Shown: positions 33,120 through 46,039, counted from the first letter of the stretch. The stretch is 64,000 nt of DNA from Amborella trichopoda (GCF_000471905.2 NW_006500065.1:4963814-5027813); one strand, 5' to 3'. The notes: generated by a model from the sequence alone, not told the origin. Program-made: numbers and translations.

Positions 33120-36100
33120 TAGATCTACTTGCTTCCCTATTTATTTTATTTCACTATTTTTGGTGAGTTGAGAATAAGATATAAGAAACCCAAGGACTTT
33201 TGAGGTCAAGTGAAACACCTCCGAAAGAATTATTGGCACGTTGAAACACCGAGAAGGCACTTTACAGAATTGGGTATTCTTGCCATGTTTGGAGCAATGA
33301 TATGAAGAATATAATGAAGTGTTTATCTCTTGAATACTTCAGAGATATTATGTATTTTTTAGAGTAAGATCTACTTACAAATTTTCAATGGGAGATCCTA
33401 GGGGAATGGAGAGTTATGGACTCATCAATGAAGGGTGTATGTTCTAACTTTGCAAAATCTAGGAACTATCAATAAGTTCGATGAATTTTTTTACCAATTA
33501 TATGATTTTATTTTAGCTAAAATTTGCCTATGACTCATCAAATTGAGTCTAAATTCAAAAAAAAAAAAATCTACCTGTTAACCGAGTAATGCCTGTAGAA
33601 ACTTTACCATTCTGTGCTACTTTCAAACAAAATAGATTTGAAAGGGAAACACTATGAGTGTGGAGAGGAAAAGCAATTTTACTAGAGAGTGTTCAACCTA
33701 GAATTCTGCAGTATGATATATTTTGTCATAAGAATGTCACTTATTTATTTCTTTGAAGAAAAATATTATTTCGGATTCACAGTATGATGCTATGCTTTGA
33801 TTTTGAGTCTAATTTTCAACAGAAAAAGTTCAAGGAAGCAATCCTTTGTAGATTGAGATGAACAATTATTTTATTGAGAGGTGCGCAACCTAATTTTTTG
33901 TTGTAAAAACGCTATTGTGACGTGAATGTCACTAAATCAAAGACTCACTAAATTGTGTGATTTAGGGATGGAGAGCAATATTTTGTATTTTTTAGTCTAT
34001 TTCAATACTCAAAATGTTTCAAAGATAAACTCCTCATGACTTGAGAGATATTGTATTTGTATCATGGAATGCTCATCTTCTATTCTGCAGTAAATTGAAA
34101 GATGTGACATGTTGAGGTACATCTTTGTACTCCTCATAATTGAAGCTCTTTTAGGGGTCGTTTAAAAGTTTTATAATGTGTCATGAGTATAATTTATAAC
34201 AGTAAAACTTCAGAGATAGATAATACAAGGTTGACGAGATATGACACTTTACATGAGGAGTGTTCAATCTAGGAATTGCATAAAGAAGAAGAAACGTAAT
34301 ACCTATAAAAGCATCTTGGTTTCTTCGCAATGAAGGAATATCTAGAGAGACTTGATGACAACATAGAAACTCTTAAGATCAATAGAAGAATTAAATTTGT
34401 GATCTTTAGAATGATGGGATGAGGAAGAGTATTCCTTTATATATGTATAGGAGAATCCAAAGGCTGAAGTGGTGGATGCTTCATCGGCGTGTAAAATTGA
34501 TGACCAAGTGTTTCTTCATCAGTTGTGTGCTCTTCCAAGTTCACAAAAGCTCGTCAACACGTAAAAACAAAGAATCAAGAAAGCCCAGGTACTACACTAT
34601 ATGGTTTTGAGATATGAAATATATCTCACATTACATAGTAATGTCATATAAGGAAAGAGGATTCAAATTACTTTTTATTTTATGTTTTAATATACTTCTT
34701 TGATTATATTTTGGTTGTTTGTTTATGAATATGTATGGAGTGTATGGACATTAGAAAAAAAGTGCTAACACGTTTGAAAGTGTCGGTTTTTCTTAATAAC
34801 CTATGTTTTAGTACCTCCTTGTGCTTTAAGAACGACTTAACGTAGTGATAAACATGGAGATGTTTGATCAAGGACAATGAGCCTAAGTATGAAACACGAG
34901 AGATGGGTGTAGCTCATTTAAACATGTAATCATGAAGGGAGTATTCCGATGGAAGCAGGTTTTAAGGACCATCCTCTCTATAATATCCAGTAATATAATG
35001 TGTTGTATGTGATGATGATCTCATGATAAGGTCTCCATATTTGTCAAAAAGAAATGTTACGTCAAGATTTTTATAACTATTCTTTAGTCATGCTTTATTT
35101 TGGGTACGATTATAAAATAAACTTTGTGATTTGTTTTTGTGGCCACTTATATGACTTGGTAGGTAATTAAAGGTGAATGCAGTAAAATGATTTATGAAGA
35201 CCAAGTATGTATTTTAAATAGAATCATTTGTTAAAAACCTAAGTTTATGGATCTAGTTTGAGAAAACCCCATTGTCTTGTGAGGTCCATTAAGTATTTGA
35301 GAAAAATCTTCTAATTATTGTTTGTGAAAATATACCATGTCAAGAGTTTTAATATAAAGAAAATAACATTGGGTCTTGAAAGTATTTTATGTACAGGTGA
35401 AAGGTATCATTAATCTATACACTGTTTTCAAATACTGATATGTCTTGACTCATGTTTTCATAGTACCGATTATGTGACCCAGTTTTGAGTTCTTTAGAAT
35501 CCTCGATTACCTAAGACCATAAACCATAGAGTATGTCATAGAATAGGCATCTTGTTAGGTCTTCGTGACACGTGATATGTAGCTTAGATAACTTGGTTTG
35601 TATGAGTTTACAACCAAGTGACTAGTGTGGATGAACTTTAGTGTTTCGAAAAATAATTTTTACGAAACTAAACGGGCAATGAGTTATTGTTCCGTATGAG
35701 ACTTGCTATACTACCTCATGACACGAGCATGAGAATGCTGAGACAATATTAATTATGTGTTATGTTGAGCAAGAGTTTTTAACAAGCCCACGATTATTTT
35801 TAGCTACTTGGATATTCAAATATACAAGTATTATATTATGAAAGATCTAGATAAACTCAATATTCCAGTGGGAGTACCAGCTTGTGTTTGACGGGCCAAC
35901 AGAAGCATCATATCGTTGTTCACCCATAGAATCTGGATGCATGGCGCTAGTTGTATGGCTACATAAGGGAGCACCTTGATCGAAGAACTACTTTAAGCTA
36001 ATGAAGATACGACCCCATACGATTAGAGTATGTAATGATCTTCTGCAACAACCAGGCCATAATTCGCGATGCGATATGAAAGATGGACTATGACAACGTT

Positions 36101-36292
36101 AGGGATGAGATCCGAACAACAAAAAGAAAGAGGTGTTGCCTCCATAAATCCTTTGTGAAATGATTGATGACGAAAGTCACAATTAATGTAATAAGAGAGA
36201 ATAAGTGAAAAATGCTTGAGAGGGAGATTATAATTAGGGGATGAGAATGTGAGAAAGGGATATTGTAAGGCCTCCAAAGGCCAAGTGAGAAA
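33120..36292 (+). other. LARD-2 internal non-coding region
   Basis: About 3.2 kb with no recognisable retroelement protein and no open frame above about 85 codons. It ends with a polypurine tract (AAAGGCCAAGTGAGAAA, 36276-36292). Confidence 0.7.
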
Positions 36293-37708
36293 TATTAGGT
36301 TTATGTGGCCTTTAAAAGCCTTATAAGAGCTTGTATAAGCATTTTATATAGTGAAACATAAACTCAGTGGGAGTGTGATCATATGGTCTAAATGCAATTT
36401 GCCGACACGCGGACTAAGCTCGACGTGCTAGGCTAGTCAAGTTTGGAAAAACCCAAAATACCTGGGCATAGGGATCTACGGAGAAGGGTTTAGTGGGTTA
36501 GTCCTTGATGAGGTCAGAGTATGCCTACATGAGGGCCGAGAGACTAAGTGGCCTTTGCGTGTGATGAATAGACTTTAGAGACATGACTAAAAACCTCATC
36601 GTTATATCGTCACATGTACATAAATAGTTGTATTGAGTTTCACCAATGAGGGTGAAGTGTATACATGTGCGAGAGACTATCCTTATGCGCCATAGAGTCA
36701 TGGTTGCATCATGGTCTGGAGGACCCTGAGTTTTTTTGTCTATAGGGGAGAACCTAAAATCCATAAACTGAGATTGTGTCCCTTAGTCTATTGGCTGACT
36801 TTTGTGGTCTAATCATGAGCCCCTGCAGTGGACTGCGGGTAATGGGAACTGTTGGGTCAGTTTGAGAAAGCTAGGTGGATCGTGGTCTGCCGTTGAAGGT
36901 GGAGTGCTCCCGTATATTGATAAACTATTAGATCTAGCAGATTCGATTCCCATCAAAATTAATTAATTTTATGATATATGATTTTTAAAATGTTCATTTG
37001 AATTTTTGTGAATCTTTTGATATTTTATTTTTTTCATTTGGATTTATAAATTAAGAAAAATTAATTTTTTGATGTTTTAAATAAAATATAATATTTAAAA
37101 TTTATAAATACAAAATAAAATATTTTCTAAAATTATATGTGACCCTTCATAAATATGGGGGCTCAATTTAGAATATATGGGATTGGGTGGGCCCACTTGT
37201 GGCCACCAAAGGGTGGCATGCCCCACATATAAGGACTAACTTGTTCTCGTGATAATTATCCCCTTGTTTGTTGGTTTATCTTTTTGGTATAGCCAACTTA
37301 TAAAATTGAATATTTAAAATATTTAGTAAATCTTTGAATCAAGATTGTTCGATCCAAGAAATAAGGATTGGAAATACTAAAATAGAAAAGAAGATATATA
37401 TATTTTTATTTACAAATTTGATGGAACAAGTCTCCCTAGATCGAGAGTCAAGATTTGATGTTACAAATTTAGGCAAAAATCCTAAAGTATAGAAAATCTA
37501 TAAAAATAGGCTCTCCCACCGCATAAAATCTCTACACATACTTTCTCTTCTCTCTCTAATGGTTTATCTCTCTCACAATACTTATTTTCTCTTCTCTCTC
37601 TAACGACTTATCTCTCTCTCAAAGATCTCTCTATAAGTAGCATGCCCCACCTAGGGCTTCAAGATCTCTATCAAGTTTTTCTAAGGGGGACACGTTCCAA
37701 CCAAGATG
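36293..37708 (+). repeat. LARD-2 3' LTR (incomplete)
   Basis: Starts after the polypurine tract. Its first 310 bp include the block shared with 19448-19601. From 36605 on it follows the 5' LTR to about 37708, where homology stops. The TATA region is at 37496 and the CT-rich leader at 37540-37625. Confidence 0.75.
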
Positions 37709-38157
37709 CATCATTTTTTAGACTCAAAATCATTTTTTTTTCTTTTTTTCTTATAGATACATATCTTGATTTCGAGATGATCAATTAGATGGTTTTCATC
37801 ATAAAAGAACATTTACCGATGGATTTTTTAGGTGCATCTGTAGTTCTACATTTTAAGTTTGCAACCTTATATAAACTTTTCCTTTTTAACTATGGTCTAT
37901 GGCTAGAATAGATAATATCAGTTTGTTTCTTTTTATAAAATTGATTCATGCTTACTCAAATTATGGGATTCTAAGATCGTTTAGAAAGATTTAAAAATAT
38001 ATCCACAGTGCAATTTCTCTTTTCTCATGTTTTCAGATTTAGTATTCACCCCAAAAAACAAAAAGAAAAAATGTTTCAATATACGTCTTTATTTGTTTCT
38101 ATAATGAAATTTGTATTGCATTTTTTACACATGAAATTAGCAACAAATTCTAAAGCA
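37709..38157. other. Unassigned non-coding interval
   Basis: AT-rich sequence after the LARD-2 LTR. One open frame begins at 38008, but its second half lies within the MITE, so it is not a gene. Confidence 0.5.
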
Positions 38158-38620
38158 GAAAATATTCGCATAGGCCCACTAGCTCATATCTACATATAAG
38201 CCGAACGGCCCAGATTCAATATGAGCCGATCTGACGGTCACTATCTTATTTCGTATTTTACTTTTAATTTTTTTAAAAATCCAAATAGCTTGAAATTTTG
38301 GTCTTGTATTATCTAAAAATAAGAAAATCTAATAAAAATATCAAACAAATAATTTACAAAATATAATTGACCAAAATAGCCTCAAACATTTTAAGGGTAT
38401 TTTGGTCAATTTATATTTTGATAATTACTTTTTAATATTTTTATTAGGTGCGCCTTGATGAGAAAAATAAATGCCTAAAATTTTATATGACTTGGATTTG
38501 TAGAGGAAAACGTAAAATTAAAATACAAAATGAGGTCATGACCATCAGATCAGCCCAGATTGAATCTAAACCGTTGGGTTCATATATAGCTATAAGCTAG
38601 TGGGCCTACGCCAATATTTT
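38158..38620. mobile_element. Fold-back MITE, 463 bp, with target duplication
   Basis: The termini GAAAATATTCGCATAGGCCC and the complement of the right end (GAAAATATTGGCGTAGGCCC after one base) match over more than 100 bp at about 75-80%. The inverted match continues to the centre, where TTGACCAAAATAGCC faces GGGTATTTTGGTCAA. The whole element can thus fold into one long hairpin. It is flanked by the direct repeat CTAAAGCA (38150-38157 and 38621-38628; two further bases also match). Long arms and an 8-10 bp duplication favour a Mutator-like or other fold-back non-autonomous DNA transposon. It has no coding capacity. Confidence 0.88.
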
Positions 38621-39904
38621 CTAAAGCAAATAAATTTTTACTACTTACTTGACAAAAATCTAATAGAAAAAATTGTATCTAGTATCCTTTCTTATTTCTA
38701 CCTGCTCATTTTTTATCTATAGTATCATTTCTTATTTGTACGTGAGTTCATTTTTTAAATTCAAAATTGACATAAATTTGAGTTTATTGAGATATTTTGA
38801 ATATTGTATTTGATATGGAATCATTGCTAGTTTCTCTAGTATTATCTTGTTGTAAATTAATGTACAACAGTCTCAACATTTTGCTTTTTATAATTTATTC
38901 TTTCCATTTGTTTACTCTCTCAAAAAAAATAATCTTCCATACTCCCAACATTTTTCTTATTTTGCTTTTCATAATTTATTCTTTCCTTATGGTTACTCCC
39001 TCAAAAAAATTAATGTACAATAGTCTCAACGTTTTGCGTTTCAACATATCTGTATTAAGAACTCCGAAACATTTTGCTTCAACATTTTACTTTTCAACAT
39101 ATCTGTATCAAGAACAACCCTAAAACATTTTGCTTTTCAACCTAACATATTTGTACGAAGAACCACTCGACAAAAATATCTGTATCAAGAACCACTCAAC
39201 AACGTGGGTGAATATGCAGTGCAACATCTTCAAAAGTGTTCCACATTTTCTCTAGCAAAAACAACTTTTTTGTCTATGAAGATCAAAATCAAAAGCCATT
39301 GTCCTGTCCATGAAGATCGAAATCAAGCAAGCCATTGTCTACTGACGCTCGTGAAGATGATGCAATTACAAAAGCCACCTTCTAACTCCCCTCTTTTTAT
39401 AGCGTTTGAGATAAAGAAGAAAAATGAGAGAAGATAGTACTTATAGATTTTTAGGCGATAGAAAGAAAGGATAAAACATAAAAAAGGAAAATGAGGCGGA
39501 AAGGTTATGTATAAATGGGAGAGACCATTGAACTCCACTAACCAACTGATGTAAACATGTAAACCAATATCCAACTAACTATAAACTCATATCCCACGGG
39601 TGAGTGAAAGAGACAAATAAATATTTTTTTATTCTTAAAATAAATCACCAAACCTTATTTCTTTTTGGATCTTCATTCTCTATTGATACTGATTCATATT
39701 GTACACGGTATGATTCATATGGTATATCATGCCGTGTCAAGTGCCAATCTTCAATCAATTTTATATGATATATTGGAAATATATAAAATAAATAAATAAA
39801 TAAAACAAATTAACAAACTAATCAATTTTCTACGATAGGTTAGAAATATATAAATAAATAAAACAAATAAATAAACAATATAGTTCAACATCCCAATAAT
39901 AGGG
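38621..39904. repeat. AT-rich stretch with local tandem repeats
   Basis: About 38850-39010 holds two copies of an 81 bp unit (anchor TTGCTTTT.ATAATTTATTC). About 39020-39200 holds several shorter units with TTTCAACATATCTGTAT.AAGAAC. About 39760-39900 holds two copies of a unit with AATCAATTTT.TA..ATA and (AAAT)n. No gene is supported. Confidence 0.55.
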
Positions 39905-40285
39905 CAAGCATTCTATGCTTCTCCTATAACATAAAATTTATATAGTTTTCCTTATCTAACCCTCCATTCAACCTATATAGTTTTCTTTCCAACCCTCCAT
40001 TCAACATATATAGTTTTTATATAAACTATTTTAACACCAATATCATGTCTCTATATAATTTTATTTTTAATTTGTTTTTTTATAAACTATTTTAACACCA
40101 AATTCGTACCTGTAAAAATATAAAAACAAGTATTCTCAATAAATAAAATAACCAAATACCTTTTAAAGTTTTAAGGGGTATTTTGATCGTTATATTTTTT
40201 CAAAAAAATATTTTTAATATTTTAGGTGTTCCCATAAAAAATTGTGTTTAATATTTGTTTAGGTGCGCCATGAAAAATAAAATAT
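39905..40285. mobile_element. Partial fold-back element related to 16472 and 38158 copies
   Basis: The left part (GCAAGCATTCTATGCTTCTCCT) resembles 16470-16495. The core has AAATACCTTTTAAAG facing AAGGGGTATTTTGATCG, and the right part (TTTAGGTGCGCCATGA) resembles 38440-38462. The piece runs straight into R1 copy 2. Confidence 0.45.
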
Positions 40286-40760
40286 TCTTTCTCCTCGATC
40301 CACCAAAATCTTTGCGTATTTAACCCCCACGATTCCAATTAGCTTCTTTCTCTTCATTAACCTACACAGTTTCTCCCAATGGAGGCACTCCCCATCGTCT
40401 ATAGATCGTGCAAAACAATCAATCTTCATTAACCTACACTGTTTCTCCTTTAACCTACACTGTTTCTCCCAATGAAAGCACTCCCCATCGTCTCCTATAA
40501 CCTACACTGTTTCTTCCAATGAAAGCACTCCCCATCATCAAAAGATCGTGCAAAACAATAATAAAAAATAAGGTTTGGAATTTTTTTTATGAAAAGTAGA
40601 ATGGAAAGCCCTAAATAGAACAACGGCAAATTCGTCACGTGAACATGGGGAGGCCAAAATCAAAATTCCAAATTTAAATGATCCATTGTCCTTAAAAACA
40701 GATCTTACAAGATTTTTTTTTCATAAAAACCCTAATTATTTAGACAAATTATTGACCGAC
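40286..40760 (-). repeat. Dispersed repeat R1, copy 2 (inverted)
   Basis: Reverse-complement homologue of 14360-15030. It holds four units with AACCTACAC.GTTTCTCC near 40360-40520, the complement of the 63 bp units of copy 1. It continues through GACGAATTTGCC and the GGCCTCCCCATGTTCAC region to the AAATAATTAGGG block near 40735. Confidence 0.7.
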
Positions 40761-43700
40761 TTTCTAGGCCTCACCCTTAAACCCCCATCCCACCTCTTGC
40801 TCAAAAAAAAAAAAAAGCCAAAAAAAAGAAAAAAGACAATTACTCCAAATGAAAAAGTAAAATTTTTTAAACCAAAATACCCCTACTTTTTAACCCCAGT
40901 TTCTTCTTTGTTGTGTAAACACCCTATGTGACCCATGTATGAAATTTCTCTCTCTAACCCAGTCCAGCACAAGAAGTGTTGGCCTGACCTCTGACCCTTG
41001 GAAGCTGGCCGGACACATTTGGTATTGAGCTAGCCACTCCAGCACCAATCATGCCAACGACAGTTCAACACAAAATGTACCATACCAACATAAAGTCCCA
41101 AAGACGTCGGTCGAGGACTATAATGGGCCAAATTCGTTAGAGAGAAGCTACAAGATCTTCGGACAAAATAAAGAAATTTTGGTTAAAAATAGAGGTTATC
41201 TTGCTCTAGAAAAATTTAACTTTTTTATCTAGGTGTGGGTGCAAAGAAATAACTTTGTGATTAATTGTATGCTTTAAAAAGTATTAGGTATGTCTAGAAA
41301 GTTGGTCAAAGGGGTATCTAGAATTTTCCCTTATAATTTTAACATTTCATAAATTGCTTTTTTAACATTAAAATTTGTAAATAAAATAATAGCTTCTTGA
41401 TATTCCGTCTTATATAAAAGTAGGTAGGATTTTAATAATCCTAAATATGCGGAACGGTCGTAACACGAGGAATTCTACCAGAATGATAACAGGTAATTAT
41501 AAAAAAAATACAAAAAATTATAAAAGATATGTTTAAAGTAAAATTAAAAAAAAACATATCTAAATGAGGTTAAAATACAAAAATAAGTATTCATGGCCAA
41601 AATACTTTTCAATTTTTGCCAAAATAATAGAAAACATAAAAACATATATTACAAATAACTTTCTTAGTTTTTTCCATTTTTAAAATGATAGAAAAGATAA
41701 AAAAAAACATATTACAAATAACTTTCTATTTTTTCCATTTTAAATTTTTTAATATCCCGGAGCTTCAATCTTTGAGAAACTGATAAGAAACATAAAAGCA
41801 TATTACAAAGAACTTTTTTACTTTTTCTATTATTAAATTTTTTGAAATTTTTTAATATCCCCAAGGTTGGGCTAGTCCGGTTTGAGTCGTAATCAGGATT
41901 CTTCTTTACTTTTCCAGCCCGAACTCTCTTTTTTCAGAAACTTATTCGTGATTGGATATACATTATTGTATATCCAAACAATTCATAACTAAAACCACCT
42001 GTCACTGCAAATCACTCAAAAAAAACCAATATACATTTTGTCCGATAAAAAAAGAAACATTCAAAAGCGGTGGGTGCTTTTCTCCAAGAATCGTTCTTGA
42101 TTAGAAGAGTAGGAAGGCTAACTAAAGTGGAAATGAACAACATGGTCTTCCCATGGCTGTGGCAGGAATAAAGTGAAAATGACCAACAACGAATTCGAGT
42201 TTCTTCTGGTTCTATTTTCGGGTCATAAACCTAATTTAAATTTTAGTAAGTATCTCTTTGGATAATGATATCTCTGTTGTTAGGGTATCGAACCATGACT
42301 CTTTGGATAATGATATCTCTGTTGGTAGGGTGTCGAGCCATGACAAAAAAAATTAGAAAGATAAAAGAGCTAGGCTTTTTGGGTTTAATTGTAAGAGGTT
42401 GGTTACCGTTGTTTTGTAATTATTATTCGAATGCATTATCTTTTCACATGCATTAAATGTATTAAGCATAAAAATAATATGCTAATTTCAATTTAAAATA
42501 AAAGAATAGCAGATAAATATCCAGTAATTAATAAATTAATTCTCTAAAAAATTTCCTCCAACTGAAGTTATAAAAATAATTTCCTAAAACAAATGTGATT
42601 TCTCTTGAAAATATGGATCTAAGCAAATATAAGTTTAAAAAAGAAGTATAATGTCATTCAATAATAAATAATACCAATATAATCAAAATAAATAATACAA
42701 CAAGATAAAAATATAAATAATACTAATATAATCAAAATAAATAATAAAACTAAGATAAACACAAAAAGGTTATACAATATAAATAAAATAAGATGTTACT
42801 AAAAATACTTGACATTAATATACCTCTTTAGTCTCTTCCAATGCCGAACATATTTTGCAGTGTTCTAGTTAGTTACATAAAATTTTCTCTTTATTTTTTA
42901 ATTTAACCTCACAAATTAGCTGGAAGTTATGTAAAAAGATGCTTGAAAGGCTTTAATAGCACAAAAAAATTAGAAAAATCCAAAACATTATCACAATAAA
43001 AGTATGTTATTCTAAAGTCATGTCATATTAAAAACATGTGTTTCCAAATCAAGTGTCAAAGGTATGCAAAAGATTTGGTAAGTTTATGTACTATATACAC
43101 ATAAAAATTTAAACTATAGGTTGGTGGGATTGTGATTCTCTTCATACTTTGCTAAAGCTAAAAAAAAATGTAGGCATAGAGAGTAAGAATAATAGTCAAA
43201 GTTAGCAATCCCCAATGGTTATTTTTTGATAGATGGTCCACCCTATTGATCCAAATTTTGAAACACAAGTTATTATTGCTTGTGTCATCATGAAACTCAT
43301 GATTTGTTGCCACACTGTCTATCCTATAACTTTTGCAGCATGCAACTATATTATGTAACAAAATCCAAAGTATTCAACTTTTGCACTTTATTACAGTGCT
43401 ATAAACTACATTTAACTTGTGAGCCAGCAACTATTTGAATATAGTAAGAGAGAGAGAAATAATATCTCTTTCAATTTCTCTCTTGTCCAAATTAGAGTTT
43501 ATCTCTTGCTCTCTCTTAGTTCAGACTCAATCTTTTACTAAAAAGTTCTTCAAATGTCTCTGTAGCCTCAAAGAATTCCTCTAGTCTTTGACCTAAAATA
43601 TTTCTAATAACCTCACTCTAACCTAAAATATCTGTGAATCTAATTCTTAACTTAAATAATTTTATATGACGAAATAAAAAAAAATAGAAAAAGGATATAA

Positions 43701-44419
43701 AGAAATAGAAAGAGAGATAGATGCCCCAAACTACTTTAGTAAAAGTTCACCTCTCTTATTAATCTAAGGATAGGGTTTGTATTTGTGACATGTGTCGCCC
43801 ACCCTTAACTTGAGCTGGCAACCATTCGGGGAGAGAGAGAGAGTACATTCTTTCACGAGAATTCGTATAATTTTTGCTTCTATAAAAAGAATTAACTCTA
43901 ACTTAGCTAATGTTTGAAACTTTTTTTGTACCTTAGAGCTTGAAAGATGCAGCCTATATAAAATCTTGAGATATGTGCGAACTTTCCTTCTCTCGGTTGA
44001 ATTTTCAGAACATTTATTTGTATAAGATTCTTGAGAATAGAGGGAGAAACTCTCATTCATGAATATATATTAATGTAAGATTTTTATTTACAAAAGCCAA
44101 AAAAAAAAAAGAAAAAAGAAAGCGAGATAGAGAATAGAAAGAGAGATAGATGCCTTGAAATTGATAAGGTATGCATTTATTCTTGCGACATGTGCCCATC
44201 CTTTTATTATAGTTTAATAATAAAATAACAAGAACAATATTAATAATTAATGGATTAAATGCATTGTATGTAACTAATGGATTAAGTGCATTGTATGTAG
44301 TAGAGATGACGATAGACCCAAAAGAATGCTAGAATCTATCCAAGATATTCTTGCGGCAAATCTTATACAATTTTTTAGAACTAGTTATTTTGGAAGTGAA
44401 AATAGTTAATTTTTTTATA
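40761..44419. other. Non-coding stretch with small duplications
   Basis: No gene recognised. Visible structure: A-rich runs near 40800; repeated ACATATTACAAA.AACTTTCT units at about 41640-41820; a 45 bp exact-length tandem duplication at 42254-42343 (CTCTTTGGATAATGATATCT); a duplicated AT-rich unit at 42655-42770 (CCAATATAATCAAAATAAAT); and a block with GAAAGAGAGATAGATGCC at 43706 and again near 44135. Confidence 0.55.
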
Positions 44420-44860
44420 AAAAATCTTTGAAATGGACTCTCTTGCATATCCTGAGCAAGATTATATTCTCTCATCCCTTTATTTTTATTTCCATTCCAG
44501 TTATTTTTTTCTCATCTTCCCTAATATGAGCAAGGTTATATTCTCTCATCCCTTTATTATTATTTCCATTTTATTCATTTCTTTCCCACTTTCCCTGCAT
44601 CAAATGATATCAGAGTGAATATGATACAACCATAAAATCATCAAAATGCCACCAAAACATGCTCCTGCAATTGTTGATCTAATACCACAAATCATGGAAA
44701 GTTATATATAACACCATGGAGGGCATCTGAGTAGAGATCGGCATAATGATTTCGAGGCCGTAATGGTTGGATGATTTCATTCTTCAATAAGAGGGTGCTC
44801 ACAATCTGGTGCCCAATTCCATGGTAGAGAGGAATCAAGTCATGTGATTAACTCACAGTG
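44420..44860 (+). mobile_element. LTR-retrotransposon remnant: LTR end, primer site, gag start
   Basis: The LTR end (to 44602, CTTTCCCTGCATCA type) resembles the solo LTR at 60270-60811 read on its minus strand, sharing TATATTCTCTCAT and TTCCCTGCATCA. A 74 bp unit with GAGCAAG.TTATATTCTCTC is duplicated inside it. A tRNA-iMet-like primer site follows (44604-44615), and then a gag-like start (MPPKHAPAIVDLIPQIMES at 44646). The remainder is lost or unrecognisable. The remnant is broken. Confidence 0.6.
44604..44615 (+). other. Primer-binding-site-like motif
   Basis: ATGATATCAGAG approximates the tRNA-iMet primer site and lies one base after an LTR end in CATCA. Confidence 0.6.
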
Positions 44861-46039
44861 TTGATCTTGAACGTACAGAGGGAGATTGAAACTGGAGAGA
44901 GAAAGAGACGTGTAAAAAAGACAGAGACAATGTCATGGAGAACTAACTTTCATATGCAGAGAGGGAGATTGAAACAGAGAAAGACAATACGTAGGGAAGA
45001 AAGATAGCACGACATGTAGAGAGAGATAGGACCTTATCTAGAGAGAATACTTCCTAAAAATATTGAGAGTAGAGAGAGATATGTCCATAGAGAGATAGAG
45101 AGAGGGCGACCCTAAAAATAATACTTAAAAAACGTGTATATTTTGAGAACTTAATATATAGGAAATCTTATCTATTTTATGTTCAATAATTATCATAATA
45201 TGAGATAATAGAGGGAAGGAGAACTACATAGAGAGAGAGAGCTATCGTGGATATGACGATATACATTATTAATCTAGAATAATCCAAAACGAAATTTTAA
45301 TCTTCCAAAAATAATAATAAAATATAAAGTAAAATCCCTGTTTGCATCAAAGTGTCTATTTGCATATCGACAATGCTATGCCCCAAACGAATCCTTGGAA
45401 TCTTTTTGTTGCCCTGTAAGGTAGCTTCATGAAATTTTTTATCATTTTCATATGACTATGGGCAGAAATTGGTCGATTTTAACAAATCCGTGCATCATGA
45501 AAATATGTCTATCCAAACCTGTTGGTTGAAGTATTACTATTGATATAGATCTTGATGGGATAATTTTCAGTGGCATTTCAAATAAATCAAACCCAACCGT
45601 ATTAGATTTGCCACAAGAATTAGATTTGCCACAAGAATATGTTAAGATGTATTATTTTCTACCTGCACCGCTGACCAAGATCACCATTAATGAGCATATA
45701 TTATTGTAGATTATGTCGCTTTTAGATGCTAGTTTCTTTAAATGTGAATTTTTGTATGCATATAAATGCCTTTGGAGGAATCCAATGACACAAACTTCAT
45801 GCCGAATGGATCAATAATCAGGGAGATATGCCTCATTAAAGTTGACCCATTGTTTTTCTTTATTTTATGCAACACACCCAACCATCATGGGCCAAATCGC
45901 TTTCAATCGAGGGAAAGATAAAACCTTAAAAGTAATATTTATCTTGCAGAGGATCTTACCAAATTGTGTGTGAAAACTCCACATAACTCCAAAGAAATCA
46001 TTGTTTGAATCTTCACCAGAACTACTCCACAGCGAGGAT
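44861..46039. other. Purine-rich and unassigned interval
   Basis: 44870-45110 is rich in GAGAGAGA-type sequence, with two similar copies of an AGAGGGAGATTGAAAC block (about 44877 and 44960). The rest has an 18 bp direct duplication (TTAGATTTGCCACAAGAA) near 45602-45638. No gene is supported. Confidence 0.5.

Larger units (their letters stand above)
31313..37708 (+). mobile_element. LARD-2: non-coding LTR retrotransposon (main part)
   Basis: Long direct repeats 31313-32450 and 36605-37708 show LARD-2's two LTRs. The 5' LTR continues to 33106, where a perfect tRNA-iMet primer site follows. The internal part (33120-36292) has no gag or pol similarity and no long frame. With the piece at 19448-19601 the element spans 19448-37708, interrupted by the Tat gypsy. 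The polypurine tract and LTR start at 36276-36300 resemble those of LARD-1. LTR copies differ by roughly 12-15% by eye, so it is old and older than the Tat insertion. The element is incomplete at its 3' end. Confidence 0.8.

Noticed and set aside
38797-39123. 108-codon frame with hydrophobic runs, possible membrane protein
   Set aside because: AT-rich tandem repeats (TTTATAATTTATTCTTT) produce the phenylalanine- and isoleucine-rich text.
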